From positions 4,650,001 to 4,714,000 of the forward strand of contig NZ_AP028669.1 in the NCBI RefSeq assembly GCF_041154485.1: a DNA stretch of 64,000 bases, written 5' to 3'. The notes beneath the pieces were generated by a model. The model ran no database searches. It was not told where the DNA came from and worked only from the letters and a program-made list of their open reading frames with translations. The first letter of the stretch is position 1, and each line of letters opens with the position of its first letter. Made by a program: the position numbers and the translations under genes. Of this stretch, positions 45,251-54,884 are shown in pieces. The stretch is from Variovorax sp. V93. GTDB lineage: Bacteria > Pseudomonadota > Gammaproteobacteria > Burkholderiales > Burkholderiaceae_C.

Positions 45251-45643
45251 TCAGCGCTTGCTGAACTGCTTGCGGCGGCGTGCAGAGTGCAGACCGACCT
45301 TCTTACGCTCGACTTCACGTGCATCGCGCGTGACGTAGCCGGCCTGGCTCAGCACCGGCTTGAGGCTTGCGTCGTAGTCGATCAGCGCACGGGTGATGCC
45401 GTGGCGCGTTGCGCCGGCCTGGCCCGATTCACCGCCGCCGTTGACGTTGACCATGACATCGAATGCTTCGAGGTTGTTGGTCAGCACCAGGGGCTGCTTG
45501 GCAATCATGATCGAGGTTTCGCGGCCGAAGAACTCTTGGATGTCCTTGCCGTTGACCGTGATCTTGCCGGTGCCCTTTTTCAGAAACACACGGGCGACGC
45601 TCGATTTGCGACGGCCGGTGCCATTGTTCCATTCACCAATCAT
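45251..45643 (-). CDS. rpsI: 30S ribosomal protein S9
   Basis: The 130-residue protein has the usual features: the [18 protein letters not shown]-terminus, the [19 protein letters not shown] stretch and the basic tail [10 protein letters not shown] reaching the P-site tRNA. The ATG at 45643 has AAGGAG eight bases upstream; an in-frame ATG two codons earlier is less well placed. It follows rplM by 12 bp in the standard rplM-rpsI operon. Confidence 0.98.
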   Translation of the reverse strand: MIGEWNNGTGRRKSSVARVFLKKGTGKITVNGKDIQEFFGRETSIMIAKQPLVLTNNLEAFDVMVNVNGGGESGQAGATRHGITRALIDYDASLKPVLSQAGYVTRDAREVERKKVGLHSARRRKQFSKR

Positions 45644-45655
45644 TCTCAAGGCTCC

Positions 45656-46087
45656 TTACAGTTCCAGCACTTTGGGCTGTTGGGCGGTATGCGGGTGCTC
45701 AGCACCACCGTACACCTTGAGTTTCTTGATCATCGCGTAGCCGAGCGGGCCCTTGGGCAGCATGCCCTTGACGGCCTTTTCCAGGGCGCGGCCCGGATGC
45801 TTGGCTTGCATGTCGCGGAAGTTCGTGGCCGTGATACCGCCCGGGTAGCCCGAGTGACGGTAGTAGACCTTGTCGATCGGCTTGGCGCCGGTGACACGGA
45901 GTTGCGATGCGTTGATGATGACGATGAAGTCACCGGTATCGACGTGAGGCGTGTAAATGGCCTTGTGTTTGCCGCGCAAACGGAGAGCAACTTCGCTGGC
46001 TACTCGTCCGAGGACCTTGTCGGTCGCGTCAATCACAAACCACTCGTGCGTCACGTCAGCGGGCTTGGCGCTGAACGTTTTGGTCAT
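45656..46087 (-). CDS. rplM: 50S ribosomal protein L13
   Basis: The 143-residue protein shows the family start [20 protein letters not shown] (20 residues), [20 protein letters not shown], the signature [20 protein letters not shown] (20) and the [11 protein letters not shown] end. It leads the rplM-rpsI operon; a TATAAT promoter lies about 120 bp upstream, so the leader is moderately long. Confidence 0.98.
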   Translation of the reverse strand: MTKTFSAKPADVTHEWFVIDATDKVLGRVASEVALRLRGKHKAIYTPHVDTGDFIVIINASQLRVTGAKPIDKVYYRHSGYPGGITATNFRDMQAKHPGRALEKAVKGMLPKGPLGYAMIKKLKVYGGAEHPHTAQQPKVLEL

Positions 46088-46209
46088 GAGTTTTCTCTAT
46101 AAAGAGGGTTTGGCGAGCCCTTTTCCACGGTCGGCGTTCCTCTGACGGGAATCTCTTAGGTGGGGATAATTCTCCGCCGCGGGGCTACAAAAACGCTGCG
46201 AAGCCCGCG

Positions 46210-46239
46210 ATTATACGAAGAATCGGCCAATCGGGGCAA
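46210..46239 (-). promoter_or_regulatory. Promoter of rplM-rpsI
   Basis: On the minus strand a consensus -10 TATAAT lies at 46215-46210, with TTGCCC at 46239-46234 as a -35-like box and an 18-bp spacer. The transcript would start near 46203. Confidence 0.6.
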
Positions 46240-46280
46240 ATTCGGGCCAGCAGGCCGCCCAAGCCGTTACCATCGACCCC

Positions 46281-47231
46281 ATGTTCAGCTACCGCCACGC
46301 CTTCCACGCCGGCAACCACGCCGACGTGCTCAAGCACACGGTGCTGATTGCCACGCTCGACCACCTGCTCGAAAAAGAAGCCGCACTGACCGTGGTCGAC
46401 ACCCACGCCGGCGCTGGCCTGTACCGGCTCGACGGCGACTACGCCGGCACCAGCGGCGAGGCCGCCGAGGGCGTGCTGCGCCTGCTGTCCGACAAGAAAG
46501 CAGCGGCCTCGCCGGCCCCTGCTGCAAAGTCAGCTACAAAAAAAGTAGCGCCCGAAGCCGAGGCGCCCCTGGCCGACGCGATTGCGCGCTACCTGAGCGT
46601 GATCCACGACTTCAACCCCAAGGGCGGCGCCCGCATCTATCCCGGCTCGCCGTTCATCGTGCAGCACCTGCTGCGCGACCACGACAAGCTCAAGCTGTTC
46701 GAACTGCACCCGACCGATGCCCGCACGCTGGACGCCAACATCGCGCAGCTCGAGGCGGGCCGGCAGATCGCGGTGCTGCGCGAAGACGGTTTCGGCAGCG
46801 CCACCAAGTTCCTGCCGCCGCCCTCGCGCCGCGCGCTGGTGCTGATGGACCCGAGCTACGAGATCAAGAGCGACTACGGCCGCGTGCTCGACTTCGCGGC
46901 CGAGGCGCTCAAGCGCTTTGCAACCGGCACCTATGCCATCTGGTACCCAATCATTCCGCGCCCCGAGGCGCACGACCTGCCACGCCGGCTCAAGACCCTG
47001 GCCACCAAGGCCGGCAAGCCTTGGCTGCACGCCACGCTCACGGTCAAGTCGAGCAAGCTGACCACCACGCCAACGGGCGAAACCCAGCGCCCCGGCTTGC
47101 CGGCCAGCGGCATGTTCCTGATCAACCCGCCCTACACCCTGAAGCCGCTGCTGGCTGCCGCCCTGCCCCAGCTGGTGGAACGGCTGGCCCAGGACCGGCA
47201 CGCCGCCTTCTCGCTCGATACGGGCGGCTAG
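46281..47231 (+). CDS. rlmJ: 23S rRNA (adenine-N6)-methyltransferase RlmJ
   Basis: RlmJ methylates A2030 of 23S rRNA. The protein begins with the family-typical MFSYRHAFHAGNHADVLKH, carries DTHAGAGLYRLD (40-51) for SAM binding and the catalytic DPSYE (190-194; the DPPY-type motif). At 316 residues it is about 35 longer than E. coli RlmJ; the surplus is a Lys/Ala/Pro-rich insertion at about 72-98 that contains a perfect DNA palindrome. The rest of the protein is normal, so the insertion is probably an external loop. Confidence 0.94.
   Translation: MFSYRHAFHAGNHADVLKHTVLIATLDHLLEKEAALTVVDTHAGAGLYRLDGDYAGTSGEAAEGVLRLLSDKKAAASPAPAAKSATKKVAPEAEAPLADAIARYLSVIHDFNPKGGARIYPGSPFIVQHLLRDHDKLKLFELHPTDARTLDANIAQLEAGRQIAVLREDGFGSATKFLPPPSRRALVLMDPSYEIKSDYGRVLDFAAEALKRFATGTYAIWYPIIPRPEAHDLPRRLKTLATKAGKPWLHATLTVKSSKLTTTPTGETQRPGLPASGMFLINPPYTLKPLLAAALPQLVERLAQDRHAAFSLDTGG
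46533..46549 (+). repeat. Palindrome inside the rlmJ insertion
   Basis: GCTACAAAAAAAGTAGC is a perfect 5-bp inverted repeat around an A7 spacer. It lies in the extra segment of rlmJ and encodes part of SATKKVA. It resembles the short tails of intergenic repeat elements that I recall from Comamonadaceae, so it may be the scar of a repeat inserted in frame. Confidence 0.6.
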
Positions 47232-47255
47232 GCTCCATCGCTTTCCCTGCGCGGG

Positions 47256-47951
47256 TTATCGGCGGCGGCGCGGCCGCACATTGGCCTTGCGCGATGCGGG
47301 TGCCGCTGCGGGGGCAGACGCCGGCGCTTGGGTGTCGGCCGCCTCTATCTCGGAGCCACCGCAACGCATGCCCTCGTGGTCGATGATCGTCAGCGCGACC
47401 TGCTTGATGCCGAGCCCGATCAGCCCGATGCGCTCGGCCGCGGCACGGCTCAGGTCGATGATGCGGCCCTGCGCATAAGGCCCCCGGTCCGTGATGCGCA
47501 CCAGCACCTCGCTGCCGTTGACCAGGCTGCGCACGCAGACACGGGTATTGAACGGCAGGGTCTTGTGGGCCGCCGTCATGGCCGTCATGTCGAAGCGCTC
47601 GCCGCTCGCCGTCTTGCGCTGGTGGAACTGAATGCCGTACCAGGAGGCCCCGCCGCGCTCGAAGATCTCGCGGGAGCTGCCATCGCCGGGCACGCCGTCG
47701 TCGGGCCCCAGCTCGCCGGCGCCGGACACGGCAAGGTCGTAGCGAACCGAAGGCACGTTCGATCGAGCCGGCGCCCCCGGAGGTACTGCCAATTTGCGCG
47801 GCAAGGGCAGGAGCTTGGCGTCCTTGTCGGTCTGCCCGCCCTCGGTGGCGGGAGGCATCGCACAGCCTGCCAGCGCACAGGCTGCTGCGACAAGCGCAAC
47901 CCGAAACGCCGCGCGCAGCGGGCGCCCCCCTCCTGGACGCGCCCCCTTCAA
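47256..47951 (-). CDS. rlpA: RlpA-family septal ring lipoprotein / lytic transglycosylase
   Basis: A 231-residue lipoprotein with a signal peptide and lipobox ALAGC (about residue 29) and a double-psi beta-barrel RlpA domain with ASWYGIQFHQRKTASGERFD (20), MTAAHKTLPFNTRVCV, VRITDRGPYAQGRIIDLS (conserved catalytic Asp) and AAERIGLIGLG. The C-terminal SPOR domain of E. coli RlpA is missing and is replaced by a Pro/Ala/Arg-rich tail. The start is inferred as TTG at 47951, overlapping the metF stop by 4 bp (TTGA); no ATG or GTG lies before the signal sequence. Confidence 0.88.
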   Translation of the reverse strand: MKGARPGGGRPLRAAFRVALVAAACALAGCAMPPATEGGQTDKDAKLLPLPRKLAVPPGAPARSNVPSVRYDLAVSGAGELGPDDGVPGDGSSREIFERGGASWYGIQFHQRKTASGERFDMTAMTAAHKTLPFNTRVCVRSLVNGSEVLVRITDRGPYAQGRIIDLSRAAAERIGLIGLGIKQVALTIIDHEGMRCGGSEIEAADTQAPASAPAAAPASRKANVRPRRRR

Positions 47952-48772
47952 CCGAGGCGCTCCAATACAGCCAGCGTCGCCGTCGACTGGTTCATCGTGT
48001 AGAAGTGCAGCGCCGGTGCGCCGCCGTCGCGCAGGCGCGCGCAGAGGTCGGTCACCACGTCCAGGCCAAAGGCCCTGATGGATGCCGTGTCGTCGCCAAA
48101 GCCCTGCAGCCGCAGGCGGATCCAGCGCGGAATCTCGGCACCGCAGGCATCCGAGAAGCGCATGAGTTGCGCCGAGCTGGTGATCGGCATGATGCCCGGC
48201 ACGATCGGCGTGTCGAGCCCGAGCTTGCGGACATCGTCGACAAAACGGAAATACGCCTCGGGGCTGAAGAAATACTGCGTGATCGCGGAGTCGGCGCCGG
48301 CCTTCACTTTGGTGGCGAAGGCCTGCAGGTCGGCCTCGGGCGAGCGAGCCTGCGGATGCACCTCGGGGTAGCAGGCCACCTCGATGCGGAAGTCGCGGCC
48401 GGTCTCTTCGCGGATGAAGGCCACGAGGTCGCTCGCATACAGGAACTCGCCGCCGATGCCGTAGCCGCTCGGCAGGTCGCCGCGCAGGGCGACCAGGCGC
48501 TTCACGCCCATGGCCTTGAGCTCGGCCAGCTGTTCGCGCACCGTGGCGCGCGTGGCGCCGATGCACGAGAAATGGCTCGCGGCATCGACGCCTTCGGACA
48601 GGATCTCCTGCACCGCGCCGAACGTGCCGTGGTGCGTGGAGCCGCCTGCGCCGTAGGTGACCGAGCAGAACTCGGGCTTGCGCGCATACAGCTGCTGGCG
48701 CACCGCGCGCAGCTTGACCGCCCCTTCGGGCGTCTTGGTCGGAAAGAATTCGAAGCTCAATGGAAGGCGCAC
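47948..48772 (-). CDS. metF: 5,10-methylenetetrahydrofolate reductase
   Basis: MetF reduces methylene-THF to methyl-THF, the methyl donor for methionine synthesis. The 274-residue FAD-dependent TIM barrel has SFEFFPTKTPEG, SVTYGAGGSTHHGT, LVALRGDLPSG and the FAD-binding QYFFSPEAYFRF. The GTG start at 48772 has AGGAG six bases upstream. It is the third gene of the ahcY-tlyA-metF-rlpA run, so it may be coupled to S-adenosylhomocysteine sensing through the riboswitch before ahcY. Confidence 0.95.
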   Translation of the reverse strand: MRLPLSFEFFPTKTPEGAVKLRAVRQQLYARKPEFCSVTYGAGGSTHHGTFGAVQEILSEGVDAASHFSCIGATRATVREQLAELKAMGVKRLVALRGDLPSGYGIGGEFLYASDLVAFIREETGRDFRIEVACYPEVHPQARSPEADLQAFATKVKAGADSAITQYFFSPEAYFRFVDDVRKLGLDTPIVPGIMPITSSAQLMRFSDACGAEIPRWIRLRLQGFGDDTASIRAFGLDVVTDLCARLRDGGAPALHFYTMNQSTATLAVLERLG

Positions 48773-48781
48773 CTGCGTCTC

Positions 48782-49572
48782 CTAAGAACCGTTCGCCTGG
48801 TCCGCGCGAACGGCGTGAATGAAAAACTCGCGGTTGCCGTCGCCGCCGGCAATGGGGCTGTCGAACCACTGCAGCACGCGCAGCTCGAGCGCCTCGCAGG
48901 CATCGCGCAGGCGCTTCTCGACCACCGCATACATCGACGCGTCGCGCACGATGCCACCCTTGCCGACCTGCCCCGGCTGCAGCTCGAACTGCGGCTTGAC
49001 GAGCATCAGCAGGTGGCCGTCGTCGGCCAGGAACGGCACCACGGCCGGCAGCACCAGCGTGAGCGAGATGAACGACAGGTCGCCGACGATCAGGTCGAAG
49101 CGCAGTTCGGAAGGCTCTTCGCCCTCTTCTTCCTGCAGGTCGTCCGGCGACAGCGCACGCGCATTGACGCCCTCGATGGCCACCACGCGCTCGTCCTCGC
49201 GCAGCTTCGGATGCAGCTGCCCATGGCCGACGTCGACGCCCACCACCTTCGCCGCGCCGGCCTGCAGCAGGCAGTCGGTGAAGCCGCCGGTCGACTGGCC
49301 CACGTCGAGGCACAGCTTGCCGTCGGCGCTGACGCCGCTCGCCGCCAGCGCGCCTTCGAGCTTGAGCCCGCCGCGCGACACATAGCGCGCCTCGGCTGCA
49401 TCGTCGAGCTCGACCTCGGCGGACTCGGGTACCTCGTCGCGGTTCTTCACCACCGGGCGCCACGCGTCCGCGCTGCCCGCATCGCGCCAGCGCATGCCGC
49501 CGGCAATCAGCCGCACGGCCTGCGAACGCGACGCGGCAAGGCCGCGCTCCACCAGCAATTGGTCAGCGCGCA

Positions 49573-49573
<1 letters not shown>
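48782..49573 (-). CDS. tlyA: TlyA-family rRNA methyltransferase
   Basis: A 263-residue protein with an N-terminal S4 RNA-binding domain (about 2-60, MRADQLLVERGLAASRSQAV) and an FtsJ-like Rossmann methyltransferase domain whose SAM-binding motif is LCLDVGQSTGGFTDCLLQ (87-104); LIVGDLSFISL and MLVKPQFELQPGQV carry the catalytic residues. TlyA adds 2'-O-methyl groups to rRNA cytidines; a hemolysin role has also been suggested for relatives. It shares one base with the ahcY stop (TGATG), and metF follows 9 bp later. Confidence 0.92.
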
Positions 49574-51012
<1,439 letters not shown>

Positions 51013-51058
51013 GAGAACTCCAACAAAGCTAGTTTGAAAGGTGCCACTGCGTTCGGGG

Positions 51059-51088
51059 AAAAGACTCACCGCGAGAACAGCGGGTGAG
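51059..51088 (-). terminator. Conditional terminator in the ahcY leader
   Basis: On the minus strand CTCACCCGC and GCGGTGAG form a hairpin with a 7-base loop, followed by a CTTTT tract. Its 5' arm includes the CGCTC bases that pair with GAGCG in the SAH riboswitch, so terminator and ligand-bound aptamer should be mutually exclusive. Mechanism inferred from the two pairings. Confidence 0.75.
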
Positions 51089-51145
51089 CGTGGTTGCGAT
51101 GTGGTCCGAGCCTCACGCCTGGCGGCGCTGCAACGCTCCTCGGAA
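51081..51145 (-). promoter_or_regulatory. S-adenosylhomocysteine (SAH) riboswitch
   Basis: On the minus strand the leader starts TTCCGAGGAGCGTTGCAGC, the signature of the SAH riboswitch. CCGAG (51143-51139) pairs with CTCGG (51110-51106) to form the first stem, a small hairpin with GGCG follows, and GAGCG near the start pairs with CGCTC (51090-51086) as the pseudoknot. The position directly before ahcY, the enzyme that removes SAH, fits. Known SAH riboswitches turn the gene on when SAH rises; the overlap with the downstream terminator supports the same here. Confidence 0.93.
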
Positions 51146-51151
51146 CCGCGG

Positions 51152-51180
51152 ATTGTAGACGGGCCGCCAAGGCGAGCCAA
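51152..51180 (-). promoter_or_regulatory. Promoter of the ahcY operon
   Basis: On the minus strand TTGGCT (51180-51175) and TACAAT (51157-51152) are 17 bp apart, an optimal sigma-70 spacing. The predicted start of transcription falls at about 51145, exactly at the 5' edge of the riboswitch. Confidence 0.85.
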
Positions 51181-51265
51181 CCGCCGGGGGCATCCCACAT
51201 GCCGGAAAGCGCATTTCGCATCCGGGGCGTACATTGACCTGACCCCAACGCCGGAAGTTCCACTC

Positions 51266-51904
51266 ATGCGCTTGTCCAGACTCTCCCCCGTCCTGCTGGC
51301 CTCGGCCGCCTTTCTTCTTGTGGCCGGCGCGCCGGTCCTGGCCTCAGCGCAGGCCGCCCCCGATCCGGTGCGCATCCGCGGCACCATCGTGCGCATCGAC
51401 GCCAAGGCCCTCGTGGTCCAGGACCGCGGCGGCGAGGTCGTCAGCCTGGCGCGGCCGGCCGACATGGCCGTGTCGGAGGTCTACCCGATCAAGCTGTCCG
51501 ACATCAGGCAAGGCAGCTTCATCGGCACCGCCGCCATGCCGCAGGCCGACGGCACGCAAAAGGCGCTCGAGGTGGTGGTGTTCCCCGAGGCCGCGCGCGG
51601 CACGGGCGAAGGCCACCGTCCCTGGGACCTGCTGCCGCAGAGCACCATGACCAACGCCACCGTGGCCGACCTGGCCGCGGCGCCGACATCAGTGCGCGGC
51701 GGGCAGCAGCTGCGGCTGACCTACAAGGGCGGCGAGAAGACCGTCATCGTGCCGCCCGACGTGCCGGTCGTGACCTTCCGCCCCGGCACCGAAGCCCTGC
51801 TGATGCCCGGCGCCAAGGTGCTGGTCAATGCGCAGGAAAGGAACGGCGTGCCCACGGCGCTGCGCGTCACCGCCGGGCGCAACGGCTTCGCGCCGCCGAT
51901 GTAG
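51266..51904 (+). CDS. Exported protein of unknown function
   Basis: A 212-residue protein with a strong signal peptide (about 1-29, ending ASAQA) and a beta-rich mature part built of OB-like or DUF5666-like strands ([20 protein letters not shown], then [18 protein letters not shown]). No catalytic motif is visible. Such proteins are common in Burkholderiales, sometimes described as metal-transport-related, without evidence. It is monocistronic, divergent from ahcY, and the start at 51266 is the only one before the signal peptide. Confidence 0.75.
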   Translation: MRLSRLSPVLLASAAFLLVAGAPVLASAQAAPDPVRIRGTIVRIDAKALVVQDRGGEVVSLARPADMAVSEVYPIKLSDIRQGSFIGTAAMPQADGTQKALEVVVFPEAARGTGEGHRPWDLLPQSTMTNATVADLAAAPTSVRGGQQLRLTYKGGEKTVIVPPDVPVVTFRPGTEALLMPGAKVLVNAQERNGVPTALRVTAGRNGFAPPM

Positions 51905-52047
51905 CCCAAGGGAAATCCCGCAGGCAATTCTTGCCGCTGCGGCGCCGCGGGCGGGCTGCCGCGGCGTATCGTGGCGAGGGACCGTCGGCCGTCCGGCCGG
52001 TCCTTGCCGCTCACCCGTTCTTCACCCGACACAGGAGATACCGCACC

Positions 52048-52539
52048 ATGGCCACTGCCAAGAAAGCCGCCGCGAAGAAGACCACCGCCAGCAGCAGCAC
52101 CAAGGCGGCTCCCGACGCCGCCGACATGCTCGACCCCTTGAAGAATCTCAAGGCCATGACCGACCGCCTGCAGGACCTCAACCTGACCGGCGGCGCGAGC
52201 AAGCTGCTCGAGAGCGGGCAAAAGGACCTCCAGGCGCTGATGCAGGCGAACCAGAAGTCCTACCAGGGCCTGCAGACCGTGGTGCAGCGGCAGACCGAGA
52301 TGATCAAGAGCGCCATCGCCGAATGGCAGACGGCCGCCAAGGAAATGCCCGGCAAGGATGCCAAGGCCAACCTCGCCAAGCTCGACGAACTCGGCCGCCA
52401 GTCGTTCCAGCGCGCCATCGACGACATCAAGGAACTGGCCAACCTCGCGGCCAAGTCGCAGGCCGACGCGTTCGAACTGGTTCGCCAGCGGATCCAGGCC
52501 AATGTGGATGAAGTGACGAAGTTGCTGCAGCGCAAGTAA
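52048..52539 (+). CDS. Phasin-family granule-associated protein
   Basis: A 163-residue alpha-helical protein with a Lys/Ala/Thr-rich N-terminus (MATAKKAAAKKTTASSS) and a long phasin-like helical region (about 35-160, heptad-like LQALMQANQKSYQGLQTVVQ). Phasins coat polyhydroxyalkanoate granules. The AGGAG ribosome-binding site stands nine bases before the ATG. No polyhydroxyalkanoate synthase gene is adjacent. A general helical DNA- or membrane-associated protein is possible but less likely. Confidence 0.85.
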   Translation: MATAKKAAAKKTTASSSTKAAPDAADMLDPLKNLKAMTDRLQDLNLTGGASKLLESGQKDLQALMQANQKSYQGLQTVVQRQTEMIKSAIAEWQTAAKEMPGKDAKANLAKLDELGRQSFQRAIDDIKELANLAAKSQADAFELVRQRIQANVDEVTKLLQRK

Positions 52540-52747
52540 TCTCGAAAGAGGAAATTAGAACCTTTGGCTGTAGCCATTTGGTATTGAGTTTCTGGGCAGC
52601 CCAATCTGCTGGCTCGCACAAGCGCAAATCTGTTGCATAAAGTCACCGACCCCGTGATGTTTCGCACGGTAAATCCCGGTGCAAATTTGGAAAAACCTTG
52701 CCTTGCTGGACAATCACGTGTCAAGACGTAACGTTCAGGGAGCAGGT

Positions 52748-54727
52748 ATGCGCGCAGGTCTCGGGATAGGTTTGAGCACGATCATGTTGTCAGCTCTGCT
52801 GGCTGCATGTGGAGGATCAAGCGGTGGTGGTGGCAGTGGTGGATTCGCCCCAGTCGCCGCAGTGGCGGGCACCGAAACGGCAGCCCAGAGCACGCCACCG
52901 GCTCCTGCCGCCAACGCCGCCCCCGTGCTCATCGAGTCCAGGGTGCAGACGCCAGAACTCGCGGCAATCGATGTCAGCCCGTTCAAGGACCGCCCCGCGG
53001 GGGCCCGGCCGGCGCCACGGCACGTCATCCTGCCGTCGCTACCGGCAGAGAGCGCCCTTCCATTGAAGTCGGCTCCTGCAATCTTCGGCACGCCCACCAA
53101 GATCGGCGTTGCACGCCGCATTGCCGAAACAGCGAATGTCCAATCGGTGTCGAGCATGATGAGTTGGACACCGTCGGAACGAGGCGGAAAACTGGCCGCG
53201 TTGCGATTCGCTTCACCGGATGCGAAGGGTGTTCGCATCGGGCTGCGTGTCGAGAGTCTTCCCTTGGGCACCATGGTGCGCTTCTATGGAGACACGAGCA
53301 AAAAGCTGTACGAGGTGTCTGCACAGGAAATCCTCGCGACCATCCAACGCAATCTCGATGCAGGCGATTCAAGCGACAACGCGCGAATCTATTGGTCGCC
53401 CAACATGGGAGGAGAAGCGCTCACTGTCGACATCGAGGTACCGCCCAACGCCGTGCTGGATGCAGTCAAGGTGGCCGTTCCCATGCTGTCGCACGTGGCG
53501 GTCGACATCACCAAACAGGATTCGTTGCAGAAAATCGGGGAAGCAGGGTCGTGCAATCTTGACGTTACGTGTGCGTCCCAATACGACACCCTCAGCAAGT
53601 CCGTAGCGTTGATGGACTTCATCAGCGACGGAAGCAACTATGTGTGCACCGGCACGCTGCTCAACGACCGCATGTCGACGGGTACGCCCTACTTCCTGAG
53701 CGCCAACCATTGCATCTCCAACCAGACAGTTGCGTCGACTCTCTACACTTATTGGTCCTACAAGTCCGCCAGTTGCAACAGCACGCAGGTCAGTCCGGAG
53801 CTGGCCGCAATCGGTTCCGGTGCGACGCTGCTTTATGCCGGTCCGACGACCGACACCTCCTTCATGCGGCTGAATTCGCAACCGCCGGCCGGCGCGCTGT
53901 TTGCCGGATCCAGTCCCTTCGGGCCGAGCTTCTTTGAGGGGATGCGGGGTGTCTACGGAGTACATCACCCCCAAGGTGACTTCCAGAAATACAGCGAAGG
54001 CGACTATCTCGGAACCGCAGCTTGCGGGAGCTCGAACTGCAGTTCCTCAACGCAGAGCGAAGCCGAATTTCTGGCCGTGAGATGGAATCGGGGCGTCACC
54101 GAAGGCGGCAGCAGCGGCTCGGGGCTGTTCAGGAGGCTGAATGGCAAGGACTATCTCGTCGGGCAGTTGCTGGGGGGAGCGTCGTCGTGCAGCCAGCCCA
54201 CGGGGTATGACTTCTACGGGCGCTTCGATCTCCCTTTCCGCGCCGCACTACACCAGTGGCTTGATGCTCCCTCAACCACGGTGCCTACGACCGTCTACCG
54301 CTTCTACAACACTCAAACGGGTGCGCACTTCTACACTTCGAGCGTGGCGGAGCGCGATCTCGTCATTACCAAGCTGCGCGGGTACAACTACGAAGGGGGT
54401 GCCTTCTTCGCGTTTGGTGCCGCAGCGTCGGGTACGAGTCCGGTTTATCGGTTCTTCAATACGCGCACCGGCGCACACCTCTATACCATTAACGAGCAGG
54501 AGCGTGCTCAGGTGCAGGCTACCTTGCCTCGGTATCAGTACGAGGGCGTGGCTTGGTATGCCAACACCTCGCAGACCGGTGGTTCTACCCCGATGTTTCG
54601 GTTCTACCAAACGAAAAACGATACTCATTTCTACACAATCAGTACTAGCGAGCGGGACAGCGTTCAACAAAATCTTCCGCTGTACAAGTACGAGGGAATT
54701 GCGTATTACGGTTGGACGGGCCTTTGA
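52748..54727 (+). CDS. Secreted trypsin-like serine protease lipoprotein with three C-terminal repeats
   Basis: A 659-residue exported protein. The signal peptide ends in lipobox LLAAC (C21), followed by a Gly/Ser-rich linker. A chymotrypsin-fold protease domain (about 260-505) has H321 (SANHCIS), D369 (TTDTSFMRL) and S456 (EGGSSGSGLF) as a likely triad, as in lysyl endopeptidase and V8-type enzymes. Three roughly 50-residue repeats follow at about 516-659, each with YRFYNT-TGAHFYT and a YEG-AF end, matching the DUF5648 family. The start at 52748 has GGGAG upstream. Codon use is clearly less GC-biased than that of neighbours. Confidence 0.88.
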   Translation: MRAGLGIGLSTIMLSALLAACGGSSGGGGSGGFAPVAAVAGTETAAQSTPPAPAANAAPVLIESRVQTPELAAIDVSPFKDRPAGARPAPRHVILPSLPAESALPLKSAPAIFGTPTKIGVARRIAETANVQSVSSMMSWTPSERGGKLAALRFASPDAKGVRIGLRVESLPLGTMVRFYGDTSKKLYEVSAQEILATIQRNLDAGDSSDNARIYWSPNMGGEALTVDIEVPPNAVLDAVKVAVPMLSHVAVDITKQDSLQKIGEAGSCNLDVTCASQYDTLSKSVALMDFISDGSNYVCTGTLLNDRMSTGTPYFLSANHCISNQTVASTLYTYWSYKSASCNSTQVSPELAAIGSGATLLYAGPTTDTSFMRLNSQPPAGALFAGSSPFGPSFFEGMRGVYGVHHPQGDFQKYSEGDYLGTAACGSSNCSSSTQSEAEFLAVRWNRGVTEGGSSGSGLFRRLNGKDYLVGQLLGGASSCSQPTGYDFYGRFDLPFRAALHQWLDAPSTTVPTTVYRFYNTQTGAHFYTSSVAERDLVITKLRGYNYEGGAFFAFGAAASGTSPVYRFFNTRTGAHLYTINEQERAQVQATLPRYQYEGVAWYANTSQTGGSTPMFRFYQTKNDTHFYTISTSERDSVQQNLPLYKYEGIAYYGWTGL

Positions 54728-54884
54728 TTCACGTGCCACCGCGTAACGGCAGCGTCCTGTGGATCGATGACTGCTCAATCCACAGAACTCATCGCTTCAA
54801 ACGGCGTTGAGGGGGGCATCCCCGACACGAGCCCGGCGCCGACAGACGCACATCTGCGAAAATCACGGGTTCCCTGGAGTTCCC

